In this document: positions 51,843 to 62,396 of the stretch, piece after piece | Layout of the letters: each line of letters begins with the position of its first letter | Position numbering within the stretch: position 1 is the stretch's first letter | Assembly (NCBI RefSeq): GCF_000620625.1 | Contig: NZ_JIAW01000010.1 | Location: 186,001 to 250,000, forward strand | DNA: 64,000 nt | From: Mycobacterium sp. URHB0044 | Lineage (GTDB): Bacteria > Actinomycetota > Actinomycetes > Mycobacteriales > Mycobacteriaceae | Reading direction: 5' to 3' | Program-made: the position numbers and the translations under genes | The notes under the pieces: model-generated | What the model was told of the DNA's origin: nothing | The model's input: the letters and a program-made list of their open reading frames with translations, nothing else | The model's database searches: none

Positions 51843-52835
51843 GTGAAGGTGATGACGGCGTTGTTCGGCCCGACGGATGCAATCGAGCGGGCGCGCGCGT
51901 TGCGCGACGCGGGAGCCAGCGGGGTGTTCACCTTCGAGGGCCCGCACGACGTGTTCGCGCCGCTGACGCTCGCCTCGACGGTCGGTGGTCTGGACCTGAT
52001 GACCAACGTAGCGATCGCGTTCCCGCGCAACCCGATTCATCTGGCTCACCAGGCCATCGACCACCAGATCCTCGCGCAGGGCCGGTTCACCCTCGGGCTG
52101 GGGACGCAGATCCGCACCCAGATCGAGAAGCGGTTCGGCGCCGACTTCGACCACCCGGTGGCCCGAATGGTGGAGCTGATCGGCGCGTTGCGGGCCATCT
52201 TCGAGGCGTGGACCACCGGCGAACGGCTCACCTTTCAGGGCGAGTACTACCGGCACACGCTGATGACTCCCAACTTCACGCCGCGGGGCAACGACTACGG
52301 CCCGCCGCCGATCTACGTCGGGGCACTCGGGCCGCGGCTGACCAGGGCCACCGCGGAGGTCGCCGACGGCCTGCTCGTCATGCCGTTCGGCTCAAAGCGC
52401 TTCCTGCACGAGGTGACGATGAAGGCCGTCGCCGAGGGCCTCTCCGCAGCGGGCCGCGACGCCGGTGAGGTTGCCATCGTCCCCGAGATCATCGTGTCGG
52501 TGCTTTCCGATAAGGACCCGGATCATGCCGCCACCCGGCAGCTGCTGGCGTTCTACGGGTCGACGCCCGCGTACCGTCCGGTGCTCGAGGTCCACGGCTG
52601 GGGTGACCTGCAGCCCGAGCTCAACGCGTTGTCCAAGCAGGGCCGCTGGCAGGAGATGGGGGCGCTCATCGACGACGACGTGCTGCACACCATCGCCGCG
52701 TGTGGGACGCCCGCGCAGGTGGCCGCCCACATCCGCGACCGGGTCGACGGCATCGCCGACGAGGTGTGCATCTACCAGCCAGGACCCATCGCGGTGGACG
52801 GGTTGGCCCAGATCGTCGACGCGCTGCGCACCTGA
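51843..52835 (+). CDS. LLM-class F420-dependent oxidoreductase
   Basis: 330 residues. Luciferase-like barrel with GVFTFEGPHDVFAPLTLAS, NVAIAFPRNPIHLAHQAIDHQ, GRFTLGLGTQIRTQIEKRF and a C-terminal CGTPAQVAAHIRDRVDGIADEVCIYQPGPI. This belongs to a mycobacterial F420-linked subfamily. GTG 51843 gives MKVMTALFGPTDAI; no strong Shine-Dalgarno. It precedes the Baeyer-Villiger monooxygenase gene by 44 bp on the same strand and may share its transcript. Substrate unknown. Confidence 0.83.
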   Translation: MKVMTALFGPTDAIERARALRDAGASGVFTFEGPHDVFAPLTLASTVGGLDLMTNVAIAFPRNPIHLAHQAIDHQILAQGRFTLGLGTQIRTQIEKRFGADFDHPVARMVELIGALRAIFEAWTTGERLTFQGEYYRHTLMTPNFTPRGNDYGPPPIYVGALGPRLTRATAEVADGLLVMPFGSKRFLHEVTMKAVAEGLSAAGRDAGEVAIVPEIIVSVLSDKDPDHAATRQLLAFYGSTPAYRPVLEVHGWGDLQPELNALSKQGRWQEMGALIDDDVLHTIAACGTPAQVAAHIRDRVDGIADEVCIYQPGPIAVDGLAQIVDALRT

Positions 52836-52879
52836 GGTCCTATCGTGGTGGTACGACCCGGGACCAAAGGAGGTTCTCC

Positions 52880-54370
52880 ATGGATGCGAGCCAGGCCGAA
52901 GTCGAGGAATCCGACGTCATCATCATCGGCGCGGGCATTTCCGGTCTCGGCGCGGCCTACCGCATCCACGAGAAGAATCCCGCGTTGAGCTACACCATCT
53001 TGGAGCGCCGGGCGCGCATCGGCGGTACCTGGGACCTGTTCCGCTACCCCGGCATCCGCAGCGACAGCGACATCTTCACCCTGAGCTACTCCTTCGAGCC
53101 CTGGACGCGGCCGGAGAACATGGCCGACGGCGCGGACATCCGTGCCTACCTCACCGACACCGCGCGCAAGCACGGCCTCGATGAGCACATCCGGTTCGAC
53201 ACGCACGTGAAGTCGGCGGACTGGGACTCGACCACCGACACCTGGACGGTGCAGGCCGAGCGGGACGGTGTGCCCAAGACCTACCGCGGCCGGTTCGTGT
53301 TCTTCGGTACCGGCTACTACGACTACGACGCGCCCTATACGCCGGAGTTTCCCGGGCTGGATGACTTCGCCGGGGAGGTCGTGCATCCGCAGTTCTGGCC
53401 GGAGTCGCTGGACTACTCCGGCAAGAAGATGGTGGTCATCGGCAGCGGCGCGACGGCCATCAGCATGATCCCGTCCCTGACCCGGAAGGCGGCGCGCGTG
53501 ACGATGCTGCAGCGCTCGCCGACCTACATGATGTCGATGACGCGGATCAGTCCGTGGCTGAACTTCATCCGAAAACTGGTGCCGTCGAACGTATCCCATG
53601 CGATCGCGCGGACGTACTTCAAGATCGTCACGGTGGGAAGTTATGCGTTCGCCCGCAAGGCGCCGAACGCCTTCAAGAAGCTGGCCAGAGCGACGGCACT
53701 GCGGCACCTGCCCGAGGGCTACGACGTGGACACCCATTTCAAACCGCGCTACAACCCATGGGACCAACGCTTGTGCGTGATCCTCGGCGGCGACTTCTAC
53801 GAAGAGATCAAGGACGGCCGCCTCGAAGTGGTCACAGACCAGATCGATCACGTCGACGCCACGGGCATCGTGCTGAAGTCGGGGGGACGCATCGACGCCG
53901 ACGTGATCGTCACCGCGACGGGTCTGCAGCTTCAGGCACTCGGTGGCATCTCGATCAGCCTCGACGGCGCCGAGATCAAGCCGACCGACCGGTTCGTCTA
54001 CAAGGAGTATCTGCTCGAGGACGTCCCGAACATGGCGTGGTGCATCGGCTACACCAACGCGTCGTGGACGTTGCGCGCCGACATGACCGCGAAGGCGGTG
54101 GCAAAGCTGTTGGACTACATGGGCTCTCACGGGTACACCCACGCGTACCCGCATCTCGGTGACGTGCCGATGAAGGAGAAGCCGGCGTTCGACCTGCAAG
54201 CCGGTTACGTGCAGCGGGCTCCGCACGCGCTGCCGAAGTCCGGAACGCGACGGCCGTGGAAGGTCCGGCACAACTACGTGCTCGACCTGATCGACCACCG
54301 GTTCGACCGCATCGAGGAGTCGATGGTGTTCGGCCGCGTCGAGGCCAAGCAGCCCGCGCAGTCGGCCTGA
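52880..54370 (+). CDS. Baeyer-Villiger flavin monooxygenase, EthA/MymA type
   Basis: 496 residues, about the length of EthA and MymA. Two Rossmann sites, GAGISG at 17-22 (FAD) and GSGATA at 188-193 (NADPH), flank the Baeyer-Villiger fingerprint FAGEVVHPQFWP at 163-174. Such enzymes insert oxygen next to carbonyls and in mycobacteria oxidise thioamide prodrugs such as ethionamide. The ribosome site is a near-perfect AAAGGAGG (52866-52873) six bases before ATG 52880, implying strong translation. No adjacent EthR-like TetR; an AraC gene lies convergent on its 3' side. Confidence 0.9.
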   Translation: MDASQAEVEESDVIIIGAGISGLGAAYRIHEKNPALSYTILERRARIGGTWDLFRYPGIRSDSDIFTLSYSFEPWTRPENMADGADIRAYLTDTARKHGLDEHIRFDTHVKSADWDSTTDTWTVQAERDGVPKTYRGRFVFFGTGYYDYDAPYTPEFPGLDDFAGEVVHPQFWPESLDYSGKKMVVIGSGATAISMIPSLTRKAARVTMLQRSPTYMMSMTRISPWLNFIRKLVPSNVSHAIARTYFKIVTVGSYAFARKAPNAFKKLARATALRHLPEGYDVDTHFKPRYNPWDQRLCVILGGDFYEEIKDGRLEVVTDQIDHVDATGIVLKSGGRIDADVIVTATGLQLQALGGISISLDGAEIKPTDRFVYKEYLLEDVPNMAWCIGYTNASWTLRADMTAKAVAKLLDYMGSHGYTHAYPHLGDVPMKEKPAFDLQAGYVQRAPHALPKSGTRRPWKVRHNYVLDLIDHRFDRIEESMVFGRVEAKQPAQSA

Positions 54371-54371
54371 G

Positions 54372-55130
54372 TCACTGCGTCCGCACCACCACACCCGTTC
54401 CGAGCAATTGGGTCGCCGACAGCCCGAACGTCGCCTTGAAGCGGTCGGCGAGGTGCGACGGGCTGGCGAAACCGGAATCGACTGCGGCCGTGGTCAAGTT
54501 CTTGCCCGCGGAGATCGCCGTCCCCGCTGCGATCAGGCGAATCCAGAGCCGGTAACGACGCAGACTGGTCCCGACTTCGTCGCGGAACAGGTGCAGGAAT
54601 CGCGACTCGGACAAACCCGCTTCCGCGGCCAGTTCCCGCGACGACGACGTCGTGGCCGGATCCGCGCGAATCCTGCTGGCGGCGACCGCAATTCGGGGGT
54701 CGATGACGCGCTGCGCCGTCGGCGCGGCCAAATCGAGCCAGGAGCGGGCGCTTTCGTCGTCATGCGGTACGGACATCAGCTCCGCTTCGTCCGCATGGTG
54801 GAGGCCAATGTCGTCGGTCCACTCGTCGAACCCACGCCGGCAGGATTGCGCCCGATCCGACGTGGGCTCCAGATAGCAGGAGACCAACCGGCCACCGTGA
54901 CAGATCAGCTGATGGGTCAGCCGCGGCGGGATGAGGACGCTGTGCGCGTCGCGAGAAACGCCGTTGGCCACCACCGTGAGGGGTCGGTCGACGCCGACGG
55001 CCAAGCACCACACCGAACCCGAATGCGGCGCCAGGTCGAGACTCGGCCCGGCGTAGAGCGCCTGGCCGGGCCACAGCCACACCGACGGGTAGCAGGTTTG
55101 TGGAAGCGGTGACGTCATCTCGAGGACCAT
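54372..55130 (-). CDS. AraC-family transcriptional regulator
   Basis: 252 residues. A cupin-like N-terminal sensory domain (HSVLIPPRLTHQLICHGGRLVSCYLEP) and a C-terminal AraC double HTH: SRELAAEAGLSESRFLHLFRDEVGTSLRRYRLWIR and AVDSGFASPSHLADRFKATFGLSATQLLG. ATG 55130 or ATG 55118 may start it. It ends one base from the Baeyer-Villiger monooxygenase stop (convergent) and is divergent from the DUF4345 gene, the likely gene it controls. No clear operator was picked. Confidence 0.87.
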   Translation of the reverse strand: MVLEMTSPLPQTCYPSVWLWPGQALYAGPSLDLAPHSGSVWCLAVGVDRPLTVVANGVSRDAHSVLIPPRLTHQLICHGGRLVSCYLEPTSDRAQSCRRGFDEWTDDIGLHHADEAELMSVPHDDESARSWLDLAAPTAQRVIDPRIAVAASRIRADPATTSSSRELAAEAGLSESRFLHLFRDEVGTSLRRYRLWIRLIAAGTAISAGKNLTTAAVDSGFASPSHLADRFKATFGLSATQLLGTGVVVRTQ

Positions 55131-55162
55131 GCTGGCCTTCCTACGTTGGACAGGAGGCTACC

Positions 55163-55537
55163 GTGGCCAGTGCGGTCGACACAGCGGTGATCGTCGTCAT
55201 CGGCGTGTTCTTTCTCGGCATGGGCGGCTATGCACTGGCCGCACCCGGTGCGCTGGTGCGGCCGTTCGGCATTACGCTCGGGCAATCCACGTCGCGGTCG
55301 GAGGTGCGCGCCGTCTACGGCGGCTTCGGCCTCGCGATGGCGGCGGTGCTCGCGTACGCGGCCGTTGACGCCGCCAACCGGACCGGAATCGTGCTCACCG
55401 TTGCCGCGGCGCTGGCCGGGATGGCGTCCGGCCGCCTCGTTGCCGCTGTGGTCGACAGCCGGACGCCGTTGTACCCCAACTGGTTCTACTTCGGCGTCGA
55501 GGCCGTCGCCGCCGGTGCGTTGCTGACTGCGGCGTGA
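55163..55537 (+). CDS. DUF4345-family membrane protein
   Basis: 124 residues with four predicted membrane helices (about 7-27, 48-68, 73-93, 104-122). The pattern GVFFLGMGGYALAAPGAL and SEVRAVYGGFGLAMA is typical of DUF4345. Function unknown. GTG 55163 has an excellent AGGAGG (55152-55157) five bases upstream. The AraC gene begins 32 bp away on the other strand, so the two share a very short divergent promoter region. Confidence 0.75.
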   Translation: MASAVDTAVIVVIGVFFLGMGGYALAAPGALVRPFGITLGQSTSRSEVRAVYGGFGLAMAAVLAYAAVDAANRTGIVLTVAAALAGMASGRLVAAVVDSRTPLYPNWFYFGVEAVAAGALLTAA

Positions 55538-55542
55538 CTTGC

Positions 55543-56657
55543 CTACGGTGCGACGGTCAGCCAGTCGGCGAAGCCTGACGGGTCGTGCCTGCCCAGCGCG
55601 CCGTGCTCGAAGAGACCCCAGCCCTCGACCGGGGTGCCGCCGGCCTCCGTGCACACTGCCCGACCGACGTGGTCGATCACGCCGAAACCGGCCCGGCCGA
55701 CGATCGCCGGGTCGGTCATGTCGTAGGTCAGCCGCTCGGTGAAGTTCTCGCCCTTCCACACTCCGTGGAGCCAGTCCGAGTCGCCGCCGTAGCCGCCGCC
55801 GACGTGAATCGGTACGGGCAGCTTGGATTCGACCTCGAAGTGCACGGGTGAGCCGTCGAGCGCGGTGGCGTCGATGCTCGCGCCGGTCGGGATCCTGGTG
55901 CCGGAGCGGTAGTGGATCTTCACCCGCGGCCAGCCCAACTGTTCGACCCGGCCGTCCTTCCAGATCCGCGTGCAGTCGTTCAGCGAGCGGAAGCCGCTGG
56001 GGTCTTCCTGGATGATGATCACGGTCGAGAAGTCGTCGAACGCCATCGGCACGTAGAGCCACCACATGCCCTCGAACGGCGGATCCGCTGGCCGCCCAGC
56101 GGGTTCGGCCTCACCGATCGGCCGGATGCCCCAGGACCGGTCGCGCGACCCGATCCACACCGACGGGTCGACGGTGAGCTCCTCACCATCGACGACGATG
56201 CGCCCGCTCCACGACCCCAGCTGTGCGAACCGCTGCGCGTTCAGTGTCACCCGGTTGCCCGCGCGCATGATGTGCGGCTGTTCCTGCACGACGTCGAACA
56301 GTCCGTTCCACGTCAGGTCGGCAGCGATGCCGTCGGTTTCGTCGAGCACTATCCGCAGCCGGTGCAACGGCTCGTCGACCTCGACGCGGTAGCCAAGGAC
56401 GTGCTGGTTGAGCCGGTCCTGATCGATCGCGTCGGACAGATGCACCGCGGTCTGGACGTCACCCCGCCTGATCAAGAAGAACGCGTCCTTCACCCCGAGG
56501 TTGGGGTAGTACCCGATGCCGGTGATGACGAAGACGTCGCCCGTGCGGTCGTGGGCGTTGAAGTAGGACCGGTCGTAGAAGTTGCGATCCGACGACCCCG
56601 GCCAGGCGATCGGTTGCGGAACCTGGTGTACCGGAAACTCATCCATCGGTCCGAGCA

Positions 56658-56658
<1 letters not shown>
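55543..56658 (-). CDS. Conserved mycobacterial protein, Rv3169 type
   Basis: 371 residues without signal peptide or membrane helix; beta-rich with many Trp (NFYDRSYFNAHDRTGDVFVITGIGYYPNLGV, ARFAQLGSWSGRIVVDGEE, WIGSRDRSWGIRPIGE, MWWLYVPMAFDDFS). The fold resembles lipocalin-like or hydroxysqualene-hydratase-type DUF proteins, but I cannot assign a function. Its ATG overlaps the stop of the phosphotransferase gene by one base (TAATG), so the two are translated as a pair, as with Rv3168/Rv3169 in M. tuberculosis. Confidence 0.8.
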
Positions 56659-57837
<1,179 letters not shown>

Positions 57838-57838
57838 T

Positions 57839-58468
57839 ATGAAAGCAGACCGGCCCACGGTTGACAAGACCGCGCGCACGCAAGGAGCACAAAGCGCTGC
57901 TGCCGCAGGCCGCCCACGCGACCCTCGCATCGACGCTGCCATACTCGGCGCGGCGGCGGATCTGCTCGCCGAAATCGGCTATGCGAATCTGACGATGGCG
58001 GCCGTCGCGGAACGGGCGGGCACCACCAAGACCGCGCTGTACCGCCGGTGGTCGAGCAAGGCGGAACTCGTCCACGAAGCGGCGTTCCCCACTGCCCCGA
58101 CCGCCCTGGCAACGCCCGAGGGAGACATCACCGGCGACGTCCGGGCGATGATCGCGGCCGCGCGTGACGTCTTCACCAGCCCGGTGGTGCGGGCAGCGCT
58201 GCCGGGGCTGATCGCCGACATGGCCGCCGACGCCGACCTGAGTGCGCGGGTGATGGGCCGCTTCACAGGGCTGTTCGACGTGGTGCGGGTGCGGCTGATG
58301 CATGCCGTGGAGCGGGGCGAGGTGCACGCCGACGTCGACCCCGACCGGCTCATCGAAATCATCGGCGGGGCAACGCTGTTGCGCCTACTGCTGCAGCCCG
58401 GCGACGAACTCGACGAGACGTGGGTGGACCAGACCACCGCGATCGTCATCCACGGCGTCCGGGCCTGA
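57839..58468 (+). CDS. TetR-family regulator (Rv3167c type)
   Basis: 209 residues from ATG 57839, close to the M. tuberculosis Rv3167c length; GTG 57827 would overlap the presumed operator. HTH: LTMAAVAERAGTTKTALYRRWSSKAELVHEA. A C-terminal TetR_C domain (DVRAMIAAARDVFTSPVVRAALPGLIADMAAD) is typical of the TetR_C_11-like group. It is divergent from the Rv3168/Rv3169 pair and likely represses it. In M. tuberculosis the orthologue affects host-cell death and autophagy through its targets. Confidence 0.88.
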   Translation: MKADRPTVDKTARTQGAQSAAAAGRPRDPRIDAAILGAAADLLAEIGYANLTMAAVAERAGTTKTALYRRWSSKAELVHEAAFPTAPTALATPEGDITGDVRAMIAAARDVFTSPVVRAALPGLIADMAADADLSARVMGRFTGLFDVVRVRLMHAVERGEVHADVDPDRLIEIIGGATLLRLLLQPGDELDETWVDQTTAIVIHGVRA

Positions 58469-58473
58469 ATCGG

Positions 58474-59253
58474 CTAGATTCTCTCGATCTGGCCCTTGTT
58501 GCGCTGCGACACGGCGGCGAACTGCTCGCCAAGACCCGCCAGGTCGTGCTCCTGCGCCCCGGCGATGGCACGCTCAGCCGCCAGGGCCGGGCCGATCACC
58601 GCGGAGGCTCCCGTGACGTAGATGTCCTTGAGCCCCAGCATCGTTGGCTTGGGCACCTCGGCGATCTGGGCGGCCAGCTCCACCGCCCGCTCCACCAACC
58701 GGGCGTGCGGGACCACCTCGGTCACCAGACCGATGCGCTCGGCGCGCGCGGCGTCGACGACCTCGCCCGTCATCGACATCCGCCGCGCCACCGCTGCACC
58801 CACCACCTGGGGAAGTCGCGCGGTCATGCCGCCGCCGGGCAGGATCCCCACGCGCGCATGGGTATCGGCGAACACCGCCCGCTCGGAGGCGATCAGGAAG
58901 TCGCAGCCAAGGGCGAGCTCCAATCCGCCGGTGAAGGTGGCGCCGTTGATCGCCCCGATCGTCGGCGTGCGCATCTCGGCGACGGCGGTGATGCAGCTGT
59001 TCGACTTGAACTCGCTGAAGTACTTCAACCCGTCGCGGGCAGCCTCCTTCAGGTCGACGCCCGCACAGAACGCCGGATCGGCACCCGTGAGGACGACGGC
59101 GCGCACCGACTCGTCGGCGTCGGCGGACTTCAGCGCCGCGTACAGCGATCTGATCAGCTCGCGGTTCAACGCATTTCGGGATGCGGGACGGTTCATCGTC
59201 AGCACCCGAACCGCACCGACGTCGGTGCGGGCCACCAGTGCGTCGTCGGTCAT
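58474..59253 (-). CDS. Enoyl-CoA hydratase/isomerase
   Basis: 259 residues, standard crotonase length. VLTMNRPASRNALNRELI at the start, first oxyanion GADPAFCAGVDLKEA, second GATFTGGLELALGCDFLIASE with Glu retained after GGL, and the third region FADTHARVGILPGGGMTARLPQVVG, with Gly-Gly where the second catalytic Glu is expected. That pattern is common in mycobacterial EchA proteins that act as isomerases or on unusual acyl-CoAs. It converges with the TetR gene and lies 9 bp downstream of nuoN. Confidence 0.85.
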   Translation of the reverse strand: MTDDALVARTDVGAVRVLTMNRPASRNALNRELIRSLYAALKSADADESVRAVVLTGADPAFCAGVDLKEAARDGLKYFSEFKSNSCITAVAEMRTPTIGAINGATFTGGLELALGCDFLIASERAVFADTHARVGILPGGGMTARLPQVVGAAVARRMSMTGEVVDAARAERIGLVTEVVPHARLVERAVELAAQIAEVPKPTMLGLKDIYVTGASAVIGPALAAERAIAGAQEHDLAGLGEQFAAVSQRNKGQIERI

Positions 59254-59262
59254 GGACGCACG

Positions 59263-60846
59263 CTAACGCACGAACTGATCGGCGTTGTTCACCAGGTCGA
59301 GCAGCGGCTGCGGAAGCGCGCCGAGGGCCAGCGTGACCGCGGCGGTCACGGTCACCGTCGCAATGCTCAACGAACTCGGCACCACCACCGTCGGCGGGTC
59401 CGCCGGGGCATCGGTGAAGAACAGCAGCACGATCAACCGCACGTAGAAGTAGGCGGCGACGGCGCTGGCCACCACGCCGACGACCACGAGGGGCGCGGCC
59501 CCGCCCTCGGCGGCGGCCTTGAACACCGCGAACTTGCTGACGAAGCCACTGGTCAACGGGATGCCCGCGAACGCGAGGAGGAACAGCGAGAACACCACGC
59601 CCACCAGCGGATGACTCCGGCCGAGGCCGGCCCAGCGGGTCATGTCGGTTTCCTCGTCACCGGCGGCGTTGCGCACCAGACTGACCACCGCGAAGGCGCC
59701 AAGGGTGCTGAAGCCGTAGGCGAACAGATAGAACAGCGTGGCGGACAGTCCGGTGTCGTTCAGCGCGATGACACCGGTGAGGATGAAGCCGGTGTGAGCC
59801 ACCGAGGAGTACGCCAGCATGCGTTTGACGTCGCGCTGCGACACCGCCGTCAAGGTGCCGACCACCATGGTCAGGATCGCGATCGCCCACATGACGGGCC
59901 GCCAGTCGTGCGCGAGACCGGGCAGCCCGACGTAGAAGATGCGCAACATCGCGCCGAACGCCGCGATCTTGGTGGCGGCCGCCATGAACGCGGTGACGGG
60001 CGTCGGCGCGCCCTGGTAGACGTCGGGAATCCACGAATGGAACGGCACCGCACCGACTTTGAACAGGATGCCGACCGAAAGCAGTGCGACGCCGATGACG
60101 GCCATCGACGAGTCGCCCGAACCCGACGCAACCTGGTCACGGATCCCGTTGAGGCTCAATCCGCCGGAATAGCCGTAGAGCAGGGCGATGCCGTAGAGGA
60201 AGAACGCCGAGGAGAACGCGCCGAGCAGGAAGTACTTCAGCGACGCCTCCTGGGACTGCAGGCGCCGCCGCCGGGCCAGGCTGCACATCAGGTACAGCGG
60301 CAGTGACAGAACCTCCAGCGCGACGAACATCGTCAGCAGGTCGTCGGACGCGCCGAACAGCATCATGCCGCCGACGGCGAACATCGTCAGCGGGAAGATC
60401 TCCGTCTGCGCCACACCGGCTTTCGTGGCCAGCTTCTCGGCAACGCTGCCAGGCACAGCGGCGGCCTGCGACGTGAAGGCGTCCAAGCCGGCGGCCCCGG
60501 CGTCGGCGTCGGCGTCGACGTCGGCCGGAAGGCGACGCTCGGCCATCAACAACGTGCCGAGGATACCGACCACCAGCAACGTGCCTTGCAGGAACAGCGC
60601 GGGCTTGTCGACGGCCACGGCGCCGACGACCGTGGTCTGACCGACCGTGGCGTGCAGGTCCACGAACACCTTGACCACGGCGACCAACGCGGCGAGTTGA
60701 CCGCCGACGGCCAGCAGCACTTGCACGCGGTACCGCGCGCCACGGGGCAGGAACGCTTCGACGAGCACGCCGGCCACCGCGACGCCGAAGACGATCAGCA
60801 TCGGCAAGAGCAGGCCGTACTCCACCGACGGTGGCGTGATGTTCAT
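59263..60846 (-). CDS. nuoN: NADH-quinone oxidoreductase subunit N
   Basis: 527 residues, about 14 membrane helices. Antiporter-like subunit of complex I with the proton-channel blocks EVLSLPLYLMCSLARRRRLQSQEASLKYFLLGAFSSAFFLYG (Glu and Lys of TM5/TM7) and KVGAVPFHSWIPDVYQGAPTPVTAFMAAATK. In the membrane arm of NDH-1 it helps pump protons during NADH oxidation. Its ATG overlaps the nuoM stop by four bases (ATGA), and it is the last nuo gene. Confidence 0.95.
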   Translation of the reverse strand: MNITPPSVEYGLLLPMLIVFGVAVAGVLVEAFLPRGARYRVQVLLAVGGQLAALVAVVKVFVDLHATVGQTTVVGAVAVDKPALFLQGTLLVVGILGTLLMAERRLPADVDADADAGAAGLDAFTSQAAAVPGSVAEKLATKAGVAQTEIFPLTMFAVGGMMLFGASDDLLTMFVALEVLSLPLYLMCSLARRRRLQSQEASLKYFLLGAFSSAFFLYGIALLYGYSGGLSLNGIRDQVASGSGDSSMAVIGVALLSVGILFKVGAVPFHSWIPDVYQGAPTPVTAFMAAATKIAAFGAMLRIFYVGLPGLAHDWRPVMWAIAILTMVVGTLTAVSQRDVKRMLAYSSVAHTGFILTGVIALNDTGLSATLFYLFAYGFSTLGAFAVVSLVRNAAGDEETDMTRWAGLGRSHPLVGVVFSLFLLAFAGIPLTSGFVSKFAVFKAAAEGGAAPLVVVGVVASAVAAYFYVRLIVLLFFTDAPADPPTVVVPSSLSIATVTVTAAVTLALGALPQPLLDLVNNADQFVR

Positions 60847-62396
60847 TTCCCGGATCCTTCCGCCACCCGGGGCGCGGGATCGTGCTGACCGATCGTGGTC
60901 AGTGTGTGGCTCACGGCTGGGTTGATGACGTCGAGTGCGGGTTTCGGATACACGCCGAGGACGAGCAGGAGCGCGACCAACGGGGCCACCACGACGAGTT
61001 CACGCGGCACCAGGTCCTTGAGCCCGGCGTTGCCTTCGGTGACGGGCCCCGTCATCATCCGCTGATACGCCCACAGGATGTAGAGGGCCGACAGCACCAG
61101 CGCGCTCGCCGCGAACACCGCGAAGGCGGGATAACGCGTGAAGGTTCCGATCAGGACGAGGAACTCGCTGATGAAGGGCGCCAGCCCAGGCAACGACAAC
61201 GTGGCGAGACCGGCGACCAGGAACGTGCCCGCCAGGATCGGCGCGACCTTCTGCACCCCGCCGAAGTCGGCGATGACCCGGCTTCCCCTCCGGGACACCA
61301 GGAATCCGGCGATCAGGAACAACGCGGCCGTCGAGATGCCGTGGTTGACCATGTAGAGCGTCGAACCCGACTGGCCCTGACTGGTCATGACGAAGATGCC
61401 GAGGATGATGAAGCCGAAATGCGATATCGACGTGTACGAGATGAGGCGCATGACGTCGGTCTGACCGATCGCGACGACCGCGCCGTAGACGATGCCGATC
61501 ACCGCGAGCGTGATGATCAACGGCCGGAACGTCATCGACGCCTCGGGGAACAGCTGCAGGCAGTACCGCAACATGCCGAACGTGCCGACCTTGTCGACGA
61601 CCGCCATCATCAGCACCGCTGTGGCGGGAGTGGCCTCCACGGCCGCGTCGGGCAGCCAGCGGTGGAACGGCCACAGCGGCGCCTTGACGGCGAAGGCGAA
61701 CATGAAGCCGAGGAACAACGCGTTGAGCACCGCCGGGTCGACGCCGAGTTGACCGTTCGCCACCGCCGCCACGATCGCCCGGAAGTCGAACGTGCCTGCC
61801 TCGAACGCGTCACTTCCCGCGGTCGCCACGTACAACCCGATGACGGCGGCCAGCATGATCAGCCCGCCGAAGAGGTTGTACAGCAAGAACTTCACCGCCG
61901 CGGCGGATCTCTTGGGTCCGCCGAAGCTGCCGATCAGGAAGTACATCGGGATCAGCATGGCCTCGAAGAACACGTAGAACAGCAGCACGTCCAGTGCGAC
62001 CAGCGAGATCAACACCATGCCCTCGACGGCCAAGGTGAGCGCCAGGTAGGTGTGCGTGGAACGCGCCTCGTCGCCGCCGTCGTTCCAGCCCGCCACGATG
62101 AGCAGTGGGACCAGCACGGCGGTCAACACCACCAATGCCAGCGCGATGCCGTCGAGACCGAGGATGTATCCGGTGCCGAACGACGGGATCCACTGGCGGT
62201 CCTCGACGAATTGATATTGCGGGCCAGCGGGATCGAAGCGGACCGCGAGCGTCACGACGATCGCCAGCACGACCAGGGAGATGCCGAGCGCGACGTACTT
62301 GGCGAGTTGCCTGGCGGCCGACGGAAGCAGGATGACGGCCGCCGCCCCGAGCATCGGAACGGCCCACAGGACGGTCAACCACGGCATCCCGCTCAC
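60843..62396 (-). CDS. nuoM: NADH-quinone oxidoreductase subunit M
   Basis: 517 residues from GTG 62396, which overlaps the nuoL stop (GTGA); ATG 62387 (MPWLTVLW) three codons later is possible. About 14 membrane helices, with [31 protein letters not shown] (TM5/TM7 Glu and Lys) and [40 protein letters not shown] as the conserved channel core. It is one of the three proton-pumping antiporter-like subunits of complex I. Confidence 0.95.
   Translation of the reverse strand: MSGMPWLTVLWAVPMLGAAAVILLPSAARQLAKYVALGISLVVLAIVVTLAVRFDPAGPQYQFVEDRQWIPSFGTGYILGLDGIALALVVLTAVLVPLLIVAGWNDGGDEARSTHTYLALTLAVEGMVLISLVALDVLLFYVFFEAMLIPMYFLIGSFGGPKRSAAAVKFLLYNLFGGLIMLAAVIGLYVATAGSDAFEAGTFDFRAIVAAVANGQLGVDPAVLNALFLGFMFAFAVKAPLWPFHRWLPDAAVEATPATAVLMMAVVDKVGTFGMLRYCLQLFPEASMTFRPLIITLAVIGIVYGAVVAIGQTDVMRLISYTSISHFGFIILGIFVMTSQGQSGSTLYMVNHGISTAALFLIAGFLVSRRGSRVIADFGGVQKVAPILAGTFLVAGLATLSLPGLAPFISEFLVLIGTFTRYPAFAVFAASALVLSALYILWAYQRMMTGPVTEGNAGLKDLVPRELVVVAPLVALLLVLGVYPKPALDVINPAVSHTLTTIGQHDPAPRVAEGSGK

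Noticed and set aside
52880-55130. Assigning the AraC gene as the ethR-like regulator of the Baeyer-Villiger monooxygenase
   Set aside because: The genes are convergent, with no shared promoter; the AraC gene is divergent from the DUF4345 gene instead.
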